Shown here one piece after another: positions 24,101 through 34,689 of a stretch of DNA of 64,000 nt (its first letter is position 1; each line of letters begins with the position of its first letter). The position numbers and the translations under genes are program-made. Source of the stretch: Manis javanica (Eukaryota > Chordata > Mammalia > Pholidota > Manidae); NCBI RefSeq assembly GCF_040802235.1, contig NC_133168.1, forward strand, positions 33,189,759 through 33,253,758, read 5' to 3'. The notes below the pieces were generated by a model. The model was not told the origin of the DNA and did no database searches. It saw only the letters and a list, made by a program, of their open reading frames with translations.

Positions 24101-24986
24101 ACAGAAGTTGGGGCTTAGTGTTGTTGTTGTCATTTGTTTCTATATATTCCTTGATCTCTATTTTGATTTGTTCATTGATCCATTGATTATTTAGTAGCAT
24201 GTTGTTAAGCCTCCATGTGTTTGTGAGCCTTTTTGTTTTCTTTGTAGAATTTATTTCTACTTTCATACCTTTGTGGTCTGAAAAATTGGTTGGTAGAATT
24301 TCAATATTGTGGAATTTACTGAGGCTCTTTTTGTGAGCTAGTATGTGGTCTATTCTGGAGAATGTTCCATGTGCACTTGAGAAGAATGTATATCCTGTTG
24401 CTTTTGGATGTAGAGTTCTATAGATGTCTATTAGGTCCATCTGTTCTAGTGTGTTGTTCAGTGCCTGTGTGTCTTTACTTATTTTCTGCCCGGTGGATCT
24501 ATCCTTTGGGGTGAGTGGTGTGTTGATGTCTCCTAGAATGAATGCATTGCAGTCTATTTCCCTCTTTAGTTCTGTTAGTATTTGCTTCACATATGCTGGT
24601 GCTCCTGTATTGGGTGCATATATATTTAGAATGGTTATATCCTCTTGTTGGACTGAGCCCTTTATTATTATGTAGTGGCCTTCTTTATCTCTTCTTACTT
24701 TCTTTGTTTTGAAGTCTATTTTGTCTGATATTAGTACTGCAACCCCTGCTTTCTTCTCACTGTTATTTGCCTGAAATATGTTTTTCCATCCCTTGACTTT
24801 TAGTCTATGCTTATCTTTGGGTTTAAGGTGAGTTTCTTGTAAGCAGCATATAGATGGGTCTTGCTTTTTTATCCATTCTATTACTCTATGTCTTTTGATT
24901 GGTGCATTAAGTCCATTTACATTTAGGGTGACTATTGAAAGATATGTACTTATTGCCATTGCAGGCTTTAGATTCGTGGTTACCAA
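21144..24986 (-). pseudogene. L1 ORF2 (endonuclease-RT), two in-frame stops
   Basis: A single continuous 1280-codon frame, close to the usual L1 ORF2 length, broken only by TGA at 24101-24099 and TGA at 21530-21528. The N-terminal endonuclease domain shows the early Asn-Val-Asn, Gln-Glu-Thr-His, Leu-Gly-Asp-Ile-Asn and Ser-Asp-His motifs. The RT domain has FADD at 22865-22854. The C-terminal Cys-rich motif contains the second stop: HCWW in the plus copy, HCW then stop here. The first stop replaces the Trp of a Leu-Trp-Asp motif seen in the other L1s. Both are TGG to TGA. No frameshift is present. As it stands the frame cannot give full-length ORF2 protein. Confidence 0.92.
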
Positions 24987-25154
24987 AGGTTCAAGGTTAG
25001 CTTCTTTAGTATCTTACTGCCTAACTTAGCTCGCTTATTGAGCTGTTATATACACTGTCTGGAGATTCTTTTCTTCTCTCCCTTCTTATTCCTCCTCCTC
25101 CATTCTTCATATGTTGTGTGTTTTGTTCTGTGCTCTTTTTAGGGGTGCTCCCAT

Positions 25155-26078
25155 CTAGAGCAGTCCCTGTAGGATGCCCTGTAGAGGTGGTTTGTGGGAA
25201 GCAAATTCCCTCAGCTTTTGCTTGTCTGGGAATTGTTTGATCCCACCATCATATTTAAATGATAGTCGTGCTGGATACAGTATCCTTGGTTCAAGGCCCT
25301 TCTGTTTCATTGCATTAAGTATATCATGCCATTCTCTTCTGGCCTGTAGGGTTTCTGTTGAGAAGTCTGATGTTAGCCTGATTGGTTTTCCTTTATAGGT
25401 GACCTTTTTCTCTCTAGCTGCCTTTAAAACTCTTTCCTTGTCCTTGATCCTTGCCATTTTAATTATTATGTGTCTTGGTGTTGTCCTCCTTGGATCCTTT
25501 CTGTTGGGGGTTCTGTGTAATTCCATGGTCTGTTCGATTATTTCCTCCCCCAGTTTGGGGAAGTTTTCAGCAATTATTTCTTCAAAGACACTTTCTATCC
25601 CTTTTCCTCTTTCTTCCTCTTCTGGTATCCCTATAATACGAATGTTTTTCCTTTTGTATTGGTCACATATTTCTCTTAGTGTTGTTTCATTCCTGGAGAT
25701 CCTTTTATCTCTCTCTATGTCAGCTTCTATACGTTCCTGTTCTCTGGCTTCTATTCCTTCAATGGCCTCTTGCATCTTATCCATTCTGCTTATAAATCCT
25801 TCCAGGGATTGTTTCACTTCTGTGATCTCTTTCCTGACATCTGTGATCTCCTTCCGGACTTCATCCCACTGCTCTTGCATTTTTCTCTGCATCTCATCCC
25901 ACTGCTCTTGCATTTTTCTCTGCATCTCATCCCATTGCTCTTGCATTTTTCTCTGCATCTCTGTCAGCATGTTCATGATTTTTATTTTGAATTCTTTTTC
26001 AGGAGGACTAGTTAGGTCTGTCTCCTTCTCAGGTGTTGTCTCTGTGATCTTTGTCTGCCTGTAGTTTTGCCTTTTCAT
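25155..26078 (-). CDS. L1 ORF1p, intact, 307 residues
   Basis: RNA-binding chaperone of the L1 ribonucleoprotein. Order: short basic N-terminus, a coiled coil at about residues 31-125, an RRM-like region with RNIRIIGIPEEEER-type core at about 145-160, and a C-terminal domain with the ARREWHDIL motif at about 255-263. The coiled coil holds three exact 11-residue repeats at 41-73 followed by two heptads (74-87). The 286-residue ORF1 at 62159 lacks these repeats. The ATG at 26078 is followed by a frame without damage. It sits 168 bp upstream of ORF2 in the usual bicistronic layout. Confidence 0.93.
   Translation of the reverse strand: MKRQNYRQTKITETTPEKETDLTSPPEKEFKIKIMNMLTEMQRKMQEQWDEMQRKMQEQWDEMQRKMQEQWDEVRKEITDVRKEITEVKQSLEGFISRMDKMQEAIEGIEAREQERIEADIERDKRISRNETTLREICDQYKRKNIRIIGIPEEEERGKGIESVFEEIIAENFPKLGEEIIEQTMELHRTPNRKDPRRTTPRHIIIKMARIKDKERVLKAAREKKVTYKGKPIRLTSDFSTETLQARREWHDILNAMKQKGLEPRILYPARLSFKYDGGIKQFPDKQKLREFASHKPPLQGILQGLL
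25860..25958 (-). repeat. Three 33-bp repeats in ORF1 coiled coil
   Basis: Three tandem 33-bp units, nearly identical at the base level, each encoding MQRKMQEQWDE. They lie in frame within the coiled-coil region. Eleven residues is a hendecad, a spacing compatible with continued coiled-coil packing. Confidence 0.95.
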
Positions 26079-27708
26079 GGTGATAGAGATAGTTTGCAGA
26101 GCTGGTACAAGTGACCGCTGGAAGAGCTTCCCTTCTTGTTGGTTTGTAGCCTTTTCCTGGGAGAATAGCGACCTCTAGTGGCTTGTGCTGGGCAGCTGTG
26201 CGCAGACAGGGCTTCTGCTTCCCGCCCAGTTGCTTTGGGGTTTATCTCCGCTGTTGCTGTGGGCTTGGCCTGGCTGGGGCTGTTCCTCCAAAATGGTGGA
26301 GCCCCGTTGGAGGGCGAGCAGCCAGGAGACTATTTATCTCCGTAAGGGGCCTCTGTGCTCCCTGCTACCCAGGGGGTTAGAGTGCCCAGAGATCCCCAGA
26401 TTCCCTGCTTCTGGTCTAAGTGACCTGTCCTGCCCCTTTAAGATTTCCAAAAAGCACTCTCCAAACCAAAACAACAGCAGCAACAATGAGAGAGGGAACA
26501 GAAAGAAAGAGAAAAAAAAAGGAAAAAAAAGGAAAAAACAAGCGATTTTTTTTTTTTTTTTGTCCTCAGGTGCCGGTCCCAGGCACCCGCTCACTGGTCC
26601 TGCTGCCCTGTCTCCCTAGCACCAGGGTCCCTGTCCTTTCAAGGCTTCCAAAAAGCACCCTCCCACCGGTCCCGCAGGGAAGGAACGCTCAATATTCTTT
26701 GTCCTCAGGCACTGGTCCCACGCACCCGCTCACCAGTCCCGCCGCCCTGCCTCCCTAGCACCGGGGTCCCTGTCCCTTCAAGGCTTCCAAAAAGCACTCA
26801 GCAAAAAGAGAGAAAAAAAAGGGGAAAAACGCGCGATTTCTTCCGTCCTCAGGTGCTGGTCTCAGGCACCCACCCACCGGTCCCACAGGGAAAAATGCGG
26901 GATATTCTTTGTCCTCAGGTGCCGGTCCCAGGCACCCGCTCACCAGTCCCGCCGCCCTGCCTCCCTAGCACCGGGGTCCCTGTCCCTTTTAGGCTTCCAA
27001 AAGGCACTCGCAGAAAAGAGAAAAAAAAAAAGGGGAAAAACGCGCGATTTCCTCTGTCCTCAAGTGCCGGTCTCAGGCACCCGCCCACCGGTCCCGCAGG
27101 GAAAAACGGGGGATATTCTTTGTCCTCAGGCGCCGGTCCCAGCCACCCGCTCACCAGTCCCGCCACCGTGCCTCCCTAGCACTGGGGTCCCCGTCCCTTC
27201 AAGGCTTCCAAAAAGCGCTCGCCAAAAAGAGAAAAAAAAAAAAGGGGAAAAACGCGCGACCTCCTCCGTCCTCAGGCACCGGTCTCAGGCACCCGCCCCC
27301 AGGTCTCGCAGGGAGAAACGCGGGATATTCTTTGTCCTCCGGCGCCGTTCCCAGGCACCTCCTCACCGGTCCCGCCACCCTGCCTCCCCAGCAACGGGGG
27401 CCCGTCCCTCTAAGGCTTCCAAAAAGCGCTCGCCAAAAAAAAAAAAAAAAAAAAAACCGCTCCGGTTTCTCTCCACCCGCCGGGAGCCGGGGGGAGGGGC
27501 GCTCGGGTCCCGCCGGGCCGGGGCTTGTATCTTACCCCCTTCACAAGGCGCTGGGTTCTTGCAGGTGTGGATGTGGTCTGGATGTTGTCCTGTGTCCTGT
27601 GGTCTCTATTTTAGGAAGATTTTTCTTTGTTATATTTTCATAGCTCTATGTGTTTTTGGGAGGAGATTTCCACTGCTCTACTCACGCCGCCATCTTGGCT
27701 CCGCCCTC
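26079..27708 (-). promoter_or_regulatory. L1 5' UTR with monomer array and YY1-like site
   Basis: A 1630-bp GC- and CpG-rich leader of the young L1. At its 5' end is a CCAAGATGGCGGC site (27698-27686 on minus) matching the YY1 motif that positions L1 transcription start in other mammals. The middle (about 26562-27450) is a tandem array of ~211-bp units. Long frames on the opposite strand (for example 27064-27744) are products of this repetitive GC-rich DNA and are not called as genes. Confidence 0.85.
26562..27450 (-). repeat. Tandem ~211-bp monomers in L1 5' UTR
   Basis: The landmark ATTCTTTGTCCTC recurs with GTCCTC at 26701, 26911, 27122 and 27333, giving periods of 210, 211 and 211 bp. 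A further shortened unit begins at 26562 (139 bp before the next). Each full unit contains a GC-rich GGTCCCGC block, a CTTCCAAAAAG block and an A/G-rich tract. Confidence 0.9.
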
Positions 27709-27724
27709 TGTCCTCATGTTTTTT
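27709..27724. repeat. Target-site duplication, right copy (young L1)
   Basis: TGTCCTCATGTTTTTT immediately 5' (minus strand) of the L1 start. It is read on the minus strand as A-run then CATGAGGACA, compatible with an L1-endonuclease TTTT/AA-type nick. Confidence 0.9.
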
Positions 27725-28000
27725 ATGATGATGAGAAGAACTAAGTTTTATTTCAGACCTCAGCTAACATGAAAGAGTTTTCAATGGTGAAGTGCAAAGA
27801 CCACTGGATAGGGAGTCAAAGGCCTTGAGTTCCATTTTAGTTTATTTTTGTAATTTGAAACTTTCTGAATTTTGGTATCCTTATCTGTAAAATGCAGGTA
27901 ATAATGTGTGTCCCACAGGGTTATATGACATGAGCCTTGCGTAAGACAATGCGGGATAGAACTTTATGAACATTTGGGTACTTTACAAAAATGAAGCATA
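27725..28000 (+). repeat. MIR
   Basis: About 27785-27990 follows the MIR pattern: 'gtgcaaagaccactggatagggagtcaaaggccttgagttcc', then 'tatccttatctgtaaaatgcagg', then the 'gggttatatgacatgagc' end. Decayed but recognisable. Confidence 0.65.
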
Positions 28001-29219
28001 GTTAATATCTTCAAGAGGCTGACAAATTTATTTTTGCAATGCATTTTAAAGAGGAAAAGAATAAAATAAGCACAGTTCTCCTTAATAGTATAATGGGATT
28101 GTGACAAATATAAGTCCATTTTAATATAAGTAGCTTTTAATGGAAACTCCCATTAAACATTAGAATGCTAATGATGTATTTTCTGTTCAAAGCAAGATGG
28201 CATAATTACCAAAAACAAAAACAAAAAGTTAACATTTATTTGGTTAGGCTGAAATGTCTTAGAATTTCTGAGAAAAGAGGAAGCCAAGCCAGTAGTTTCT
28301 AATGAGCTTCTCTAGGACACAGGAAATAAAATCTCACTCTGCTTTGTCATTAATCTCAGACTATATGTTAAGAGACAACATCAGAGCAGCTCCTGAGTAA
28401 ATCCTACCCAGGGAAAACCAAAGATACTTGGTTAATTTAACATTCAAGATGCTCCTTTGGTTTTCTGCAATATCATGAAGTGCTCAAGCATCTGCCAGCA
28501 TGGAATTTTAAAAGCTGGGAGTTACTGCTCTTGGTCTAGGAATATAAACCAAAGAGAAGCTACACCACCCAATTCTTACAGACAAAGTAGCTAATCTGAG
28601 GGGACGGTTAATTGCTCAGTTAACTCCAACCCCAAAGTCCCTTCTCTTGAGCTATGCCAACTTTAATGGGTATTTCAATAATCTTTCATCAGAGCCATCA
28701 TACCAGTAAGAGGCAGTTTATATAAAACTAAAGCTTTTAAAAAGATTATTCTTCCCTTTTACAAAAAAATGGTAAAGGCCTGTAGTGACATTTAAGCCCT
28801 CCATCTCCAATTTTTAATCTCTCATTGTTTTCCATTTTACATGTCAAGAGCAGCACAATTATAGCTTCTCTAGACTCTAAAGCAATAGTAGACAGAATAT
28901 CTTAGCTGAACAAAGAGGAGTATCTAAATAATAGAATATGTGGCCAGAAACGACAAATTGTAAAGACATCTGGCTATTTCTCCAAACCAGCACTAAACGA
29001 AGAAAAAAAATGATTCCCAAGCCAAAACAACGCAATGAGGGAATTCAAAAATAAAAATGATAAGGGCGTGTTCCAGTGCTGTTCAGAGCCTGTAGACATG
29101 GTCACTGCCAGCCCCTGGTGCCAGTAAAAACAATGACAGAAACAACAGCAGCAAAATTCATTTAAGAGAACTGAACTTATACAGCAGAATTATTCCAAGG
29201 AAATATAACTGTCTTTTGA
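28001..29219. other. Single-copy AT-rich DNA
   Basis: No exon, RNA gene or identifiable repeat is recognised. A-rich motifs near 28208-28227 look like a decayed retroposon tail. Confidence 0.4.
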
Positions 29220-29480
29220 GTATGGGCTCATTTATCCTGGGCAACAACAGCCTTATGAGGTAGACAGGAGCTATATTATGGAGCACTACTTTCTTTAACA
29301 TTTATTATCTCACATAATACAACAGACCTGTGAAGTATTATACACTTTATATTTTCTGATGGAAACTGAGGAGCAGAGAGATGAACTCATTATTTACCCA
29401 AGGGCATGTGGCTGGTAAATGCAGAAGGAAGATTTAAATTCAGAATCACCTGATCCCAAATAATGTGGCCCCTTAGTTGC
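29220..29480 (+). repeat. MIR
   Basis: Contains 'ctcacataatacaacagacctgtgaagta', then 'gatggaaactgaggagcagagagatgaactc', then 'acccaagggcatgtggctgg', in the order of the MIR core and 3' half. Confidence 0.75.
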
Positions 29481-29990
29481 CATGCCATTCATAGAGCTTT
29501 GGATGTACCTGGGAGACTCTTAATAAATACTTGCTTATTGATTGATGAGAGTGGACAAAGCTATTTAACTCCACCCCAATTACCTGTCATTGAATCTTGA
29601 AGTAGAGGATGGCAAGATAAAAAAAAAGACTAAAAGAGTAAAATGTTTCCATGGAGGGGTAGCAAACAGGGCCCAAGATCTTATGGAGATGGTGGGAACC
29701 TGATTAAAAGAAGGAAAAATACTAATAAGTAATTATAATGGTGATGATAATGAAAAGTAATGTTTTTATTGTTTACAAGGTGTTTTTCACTTTCACCATA
29801 CCATTTATAATTAAAAGTGCTGACAATCGGGAACCCCACTTGTTCTCCCTGTAATTCAAAACTGGCTTTCCTTTTGACAGATTTTATAGTAAATGATTAA
29901 CATAATATTGATTTTGACTGTCTCTTGATCCAGATTCTCATGTGCTGATCTCCATAAGATCTTCATTAAATCTGCTGATCACCTCTCATT

Positions 29991-29991
29991 A

Positions 29992-30029
<38 letters not shown>
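29991..30029 (+). repeat. (CT)n(CA)n microsatellite
   Basis: About 15 bases of CT followed by about 25 bases of CA dinucleotides. Confidence 0.95.
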
Positions 30030-30030
<1 letters not shown>

Positions 30031-30229
30031 GCCACCCCTTTCCTGCCCCATCTTCCCCTTACTATCTCAACAAACAGCCCCCTCTCTGCCCATGGGGCTG
30101 CCCAAGACAGAAAGCTTTGTACTTCATCCTCAGTTTTCCCTTGCCCTTAACATCCAACCAGCCAGCAAATGTCTACCTCCAAAATACTATTGGAGTCCAC
30201 CTACTTCTCTACACTGTCATTTTTGACTG

Positions 30230-31030
30230 CCTTGGTTCAGCCCACACTCTCTTCCTTGTAGAATCTTATGGGCTCCTAACTGGTCTCCCCACTATAAGTT
30301 TTGTTCCTGCCTCAATTTGTTCTCTATACTGATGCCAGAGTGATCTTTCCAATCAGATCATGTCGTCTTCAGGCTTAATACACTTTAGTGGGCCCCTATC
30401 ATCTATGTGGTTTTAAAAGACCCTTTATTCATTTCCACTGCCATTCCACACAATGTCCAATGCCAAAATATACAAACTTCAGCACACAAAAACTTGTGGT
30501 TCTTTTGAATAGGTGGTTAGTTTTACTTCAGGGCCTGAAGCATAAGATTTCCATAGCCTGTAAACAGTAATTCTGTGCCTCATTAATCAGGTCTGGGACA
30601 CCAATAAATGGTATGTCAATAGGGTACCAATAGCCTACTCTTAGACTGCTATGAAGAGTAAATGAGCATGTAAAGTGATTAGAATACTGTTCTGCACATA
30701 GTAATACTCAAAAAGTGGTATGCATGTCTACTAATGCTTCCTTCGCCCCTCTTGCAGGCCTTAGTTTAATACTTATCTTTTAGATCTTAGGTTCCTTGGG
30801 AAAGTCTTGATCACTTAGAGCTGGCTTACAACTTCCTCCAATGTATCACCACAGCATCTTCTATATAATTCTACTGAAACCAAATTGCAATTGCCTGTTT
30901 ACTGTGTGCTCCTCTAACTAGGATGTAACTTCCCTGAGATTAAAGACTGTGCCTTATTTGTTATTGTATCACCAGCATTTAGGGTCACAGATGCTCAGTA
31001 AATAATTGCTGAATAATCAAATCAGTTGGA
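30230..31030 (+). repeat. L2 LINE fragments with a MIR piece
   Basis: About 30230-30450 matches the L2 phrase series 'ctcctaactggtctcc', 'gatgccagagtgatctttcc', 'atcagatcatgtc'. About 30640-30720 looks like a MIR 3' end. About 30720-31020 carries the L2 3' end: 'ggatgtaacttccctgagattaaagactgtgcc', then 'tgctcagtaaataattgctgaat'. Confidence 0.65.
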
Positions 31031-31169
31031 CAGAATGAACTTTGACTCTCTTAATTGCTATGGTATCTGGATACCACATTTCTATAAGAAAGTAATAGCA
31101 ATTTATCTTTGTATAACACTTTGAAGATTTACAGAGGGCTATATGTGTATAAGTGACCTCATTTTCCTT

Positions 31170-31340
31170 ACCTTTTTATTTTGATAAATTTGAATACTTA
31201 TAAATCCTTCACCTAGATTTACCAATTGTTAAATTTGCCTCATCTGCTTTATCTTTCTCCATATATAACATGTGTTATTTTTACCAAGCCATTTGAACAT
31301 AAGTGGCAGAGTATCCTCCATTCAGCATGTTAGAAGACCC
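31170..31340. repeat. Old L1M-type 3' fragment
   Basis: 'tcacctagatttaccaattgttaaatttgcctcatctgctttatctttctcc' followed by 'catttgaacataagtggcag' follows the pattern of an old L1M 3' region. Confidence 0.5.
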
Positions 31341-31686
31341 CCAGCTCACCCCCATGAAGTCTTGTGATATAAGTGGGCATTTTTGTCCCAGAAGCCTAAA
31401 GAAGTGACATGACCTGCTCAAAGCCTCAAACTATTGAATTGGGAGTTGTTAACCGCTAGCTTGGCCCTTTTTACATTGCACCATTCTGCCTCCCTATTAA
31501 GGTCATGTAATGTTTAAAATGTTATAGATTTTATTGGTAGGAATACATCTATCATGCATCTTTTCTTAAACAATCGACTTGTCAATGTTGATGAGTTGGG
31601 TATCAAAAAGAAATAGATAAGCCTTTGGCAAAGTGTCAAAAGAGAAAATCTTCTTAGGAGATTTGTTGTCCTGAGTCTTATCTTAC

Positions 31687-32085
31687 TGTCTTGTCAATGG
31701 GTTTCAGCCCTGGGTAAGTTCACTATGGATTCAATGTGACCAAAGAAATGACAGTAGAACATTCTTGGGGTGAAAGGGTTATACCCAATATTATTTCCAC
31801 AGTGGCAGGTCAGTCACTAAAATCCCATCCACTCAGAGTGAGTCTGCATGCAGCAAGCTGGTCTCAGCCTCTGGGCCTCTCCGCCCACACAGCCATCCTC
31901 TGGGCCTCTCTGCCTGCACAGCCATCCCACGCAGCCATCCTCTGGGGTCCTCTCTGCCAGCACAACTGTCCTCTGGCCCTCTCTCCTTGGTGCTGCCACC
32001 ACTCCAGCTGCTCTCCTGTAGCCTTGCAACCCAGACCACTGGGCGGGGCTCTTCATATAGAGTCAATAATGACGTATTGCTAGTT
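31687..32085 (-). repeat. ERV LTR, type A, minus orientation
   Basis: Begins (plus view) TGTCTTGTCAATGGG, the U5 end, and runs through the CCCTTTCACCCCAAG-type block to a TATA box (CTATATGAAG on minus, near 32056). The distal U3 is missing. Local expansion of a GCACAGCCATC/CTCTGGGCCTCTCTG unit occurs at about 31870-31985. It is paired head-to-head with the plus LTR 78 bp to the right. Confidence 0.8.
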
Positions 32086-32163
32086 ATTGTGAATATCTCT
32101 CAATATTCACACTTGTTTATCTTTTCTCAATTTTGTTTAAAGAAAGAAAAATTAAAATAGCTT

Positions 32164-32559
32164 GTGGATAAAGTGAAGGTTCCTATGGTCAGGATTCTCA
32201 AATGGCCCTGGTTGGCTAGCTCACTAGACAGGTGGGCAATATGTCGTTACTGACTCTATATAAAGAGCACTGCCCAGAGCTCTGGGTTGTGGCATGGCTA
32301 CAAGGCTGCAGGAGAGCAGAGGCTGGAGTGGTGGCAGTGCCGAGGACAGAAACTGAGATGGCTGTGCAGGTAGAGAGGCAGAGACCAGCTTGTTGCATGC
32401 AGACTCGCTCTGAGTGAACGGATTCTAGTGATTGGACCTGCCACTGTGGGAATAAAGTTGGGTATAAACCCTTTCATCCCAAGAACATTCCATTGTCATT
32501 CTTTGGTCTCACTGAATCCATAGTGAACTTGTCTGGGGCTGAAACCCATTGGCAAGACA
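32164..32559 (+). repeat. ERV LTR, type A, plus orientation
   Basis: A 396-bp LTR from TGTGGATAAAGTG to GGCAAGACA, with a TATA box at about 32256 and AATAAA at about 32452. It forms a U3-to-U3 inverted pair with 31687-32085. No provirus body and no obvious short target duplication. Confidence 0.82.
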
Positions 32560-34193
32560 GCTCTTTCTACATAATGTGAACAGTAGTGGCATCCAGTGAT
32601 GCCTGTACAGTGGAACCCTGGGACTGGCCCATACTTTGCATGCCAGATGTTAAAGTCATGATTAGGAATTACATTACAGAAGTTCATAATTAAATAAATT
32701 AAAACAAAGGCAATAAATATTTAAAACTGATTATTTCCTAATTATCATACTACATTTTACTTTGTTTCTGAGATTAAGTCTGTTGTATCTGTACAGAAGA
32801 GATAATACTGTTCATCTGTTCCCAATTCCACATTCAATGAATTCAGGTTGATAGCTTAAAATTGGCCCCAGAGGGAGGATTTATACAGCTGAAAGGGATA
32901 AACACCATATACCATCCCTCCTCCCTGAGAACTGGTTGGTAAGTATTCACCAGCTCACCACTGATCATGCCCCACTCATTTTTCTTCTATGCATTCATTA
33001 ATCAGTACCAGCCAACTGTGCCATGTGGTGCCAAGCACTGTCTGGGAAAAGCAGGGTAGGTCTACCTTCCACATTTCCTTCTCTTTTTAAGCACTTCCAT
33101 CCCACTGCTTCTCTTCCTGAGGCTCGTGGGATCTCCTTCCTTTTCTTTTCACTTTCCTAGGTCTTCCTCTTCAGCTCTCTGTGCCTTCATCCTGTTTCTC
33201 CCTGCACCCCACCACTGACCATATTCTCAAAATAACAGAACTTAAAAAGAAAAAAATGCAGTGCTATTATTCTTAGGTAACAGCTACTTGTCTTAGAAAA
33301 TCTTGTAAGTTCTCAATAAATCTACAAAATAATTTATAAATAGTTTGTATGCAAAATAATACTAAAAGTCTCCATTCTCTGGTAGGCTAATGTTTTTTTA
33401 AATTGTAATATTATTAACAAGCTTCAAAACTTTCCTCTTTTTTACTCCCAGGGACACCAATTTCTTCTGAATCTCAGATCTTGCTTTCAGGGCCAGAAGG
33501 GCTCCACCAAATTCTGATACTAAAATAACTGTCTATGTTACCAGTCACCAACAAGTATTTACCAAGTAACTACCATGTGTCAGGCATTGCAGATGTCAGG
33601 AATGTGAAGAACAAGAGACACAGATCCTGCCTCTTGTTATCAGAAGTATTCAAGGTCAATTCTTGATAAAAGTGTAAGTAAACTATAGCTTCCCTTAAAC
33701 ATGGAGCCCAGATCCTCTCGGGTGGTGCTGAAGGAAGAATCCCCACAAGCACAGGGTCTGTTGAGCTTCAGAGTCTTGTCTCCAGGCCCCAAGATCTGCT
33801 TCTTCCACAGAGGGTGCCTCCTACCCAAGTAGCCACAGTCGTACCACTTTCCAAAGGGTATTATCTTCCTTTCAGAAGACTCCTCTCTTCACTGGGCATG
33901 TGTAAACCAGACTTTGCCAAAGTAAATACTTGTGACCCAGACAGACTTGTGACCTGTACACTTGCATGTGCACAGAGGGGATCCATGATTGGTTTAATGC
34001 TCTGTTGTCACTACATGAAATTCTTAATAATTTCTGAAAAAAGGTCACACATTTTCATTTTACACTGTGCCCCTCAAATTATGTGTATCATTCTGCAGCC
34101 AGACCTTCTACCTTCACACAACAGATTACTTATGTTTTGGGCCATGGCTCTTCCCAGTGGTGCCTCCTTCTTTTTCCAGAGGCTTAGCTTTAA
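32560..34193. other. Single-copy DNA
   Basis: No recognisable exon, RNA gene or young repeat is seen. Short open frames around 33570-34200 have no visible domain content. Confidence 0.4.
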
Positions 34194-34201
34194 GAGATAG
34201 A

Positions 34202-34207
<6 letters not shown>
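34194..34207. repeat. Target-site duplication, left copy (old L1)
   Basis: GAGATAGAAACTAT, identical to 40556-40569. Confidence 0.9.

Positions 34208-34277
<70 letters not shown>
34205..34277. repeat. (TA)n microsatellite at L1 tail
   Basis: About 36 TA units lying where the L1 poly(A) should be, presumably grown from the A/T-rich tail. Confidence 0.95.
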
Positions 34278-34281
<4 letters not shown>

Positions 34282-34689
34282 AATTTTTTATTAAGTTATT
34301 ATTGATATACACTCTTATGAAGGTTTCACATGAAAAAACAATGTGGTTACTACATTTACCCATATTATCAAGTCCCCACCCATACCCCAATGCAGTCACT
34401 GTCCATCAGTGTAGTAAGATGCCACAGATTCACTCTTTGCCTTCTCTGTGTGACACTGTTTTTCCCGTGATCCCCCACGCCATGTGTACTAAACATAATA
34501 CCCCTCAATCCCCATCTCCCTTCTTCCTGACCAGCCCTCCCACCCCCCTCCCCTTAGGTAACCACTGGTCCCTTCTTGGAGTCTGTAAGTCTGCTGCTAT
34601 TTTGTTCCTTCAGTTTTGCTTCGTTGTTATACTCCACAAATGAGGGAAATCATTTGGCACTTGTCTTTCTCTGCCTGGCTTATTTCACT

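Larger units (their letters stand above)
18947..27708 (-). mobile_element. Full-length young L1 with 3' extension (~8.76 kb)
   Basis: A complete element read on the minus strand: 5' UTR (27708-26079), ORF1 (26078-25155), ORF2 (24986-21144), 3' UTR, A-rich tract and 1.8-kb 3' extension ending in a poly(A) seen as the T-run 18947-18965. The 5' end GGGCGGAGCCAAGATGGCGGC matches the conserved start of mammalian L1s, including a YY1-like site. A 16-bp perfect target-site duplication, beginning TGTCCTCATG, sits at 18937 and 27709. This shows that the extension was inserted together with the L1. ORF1 is intact and ORF2 has only two nonsense codons, so the insertion is recent. Confidence 0.95.

Noticed and set aside
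26183..27744. Long Pro/Ser/Arg-rich frames on the plus strand
   Set aside because: They are antisense translations of the GC-rich monomer array in the L1 5' UTR. Their internal repeats match the 211-bp DNA period.
29991..30029. Direct repeats as a CRISPR array (also 26562-27450 and 34205-34277)
   Set aside because: These are dinucleotide repeats and L1 promoter monomers in a mammalian genome, with no spacer structure.
31736..32083. A 115-residue frame and similar frames at 6101-6472, 18093-18408, 40664-40960, 48936-49148
   Set aside because: Those at LTRs arise from the same LTR sequence in several places and orientations. The one at 18093-18408 is a decayed L2-like stretch. None is a conserved protein.
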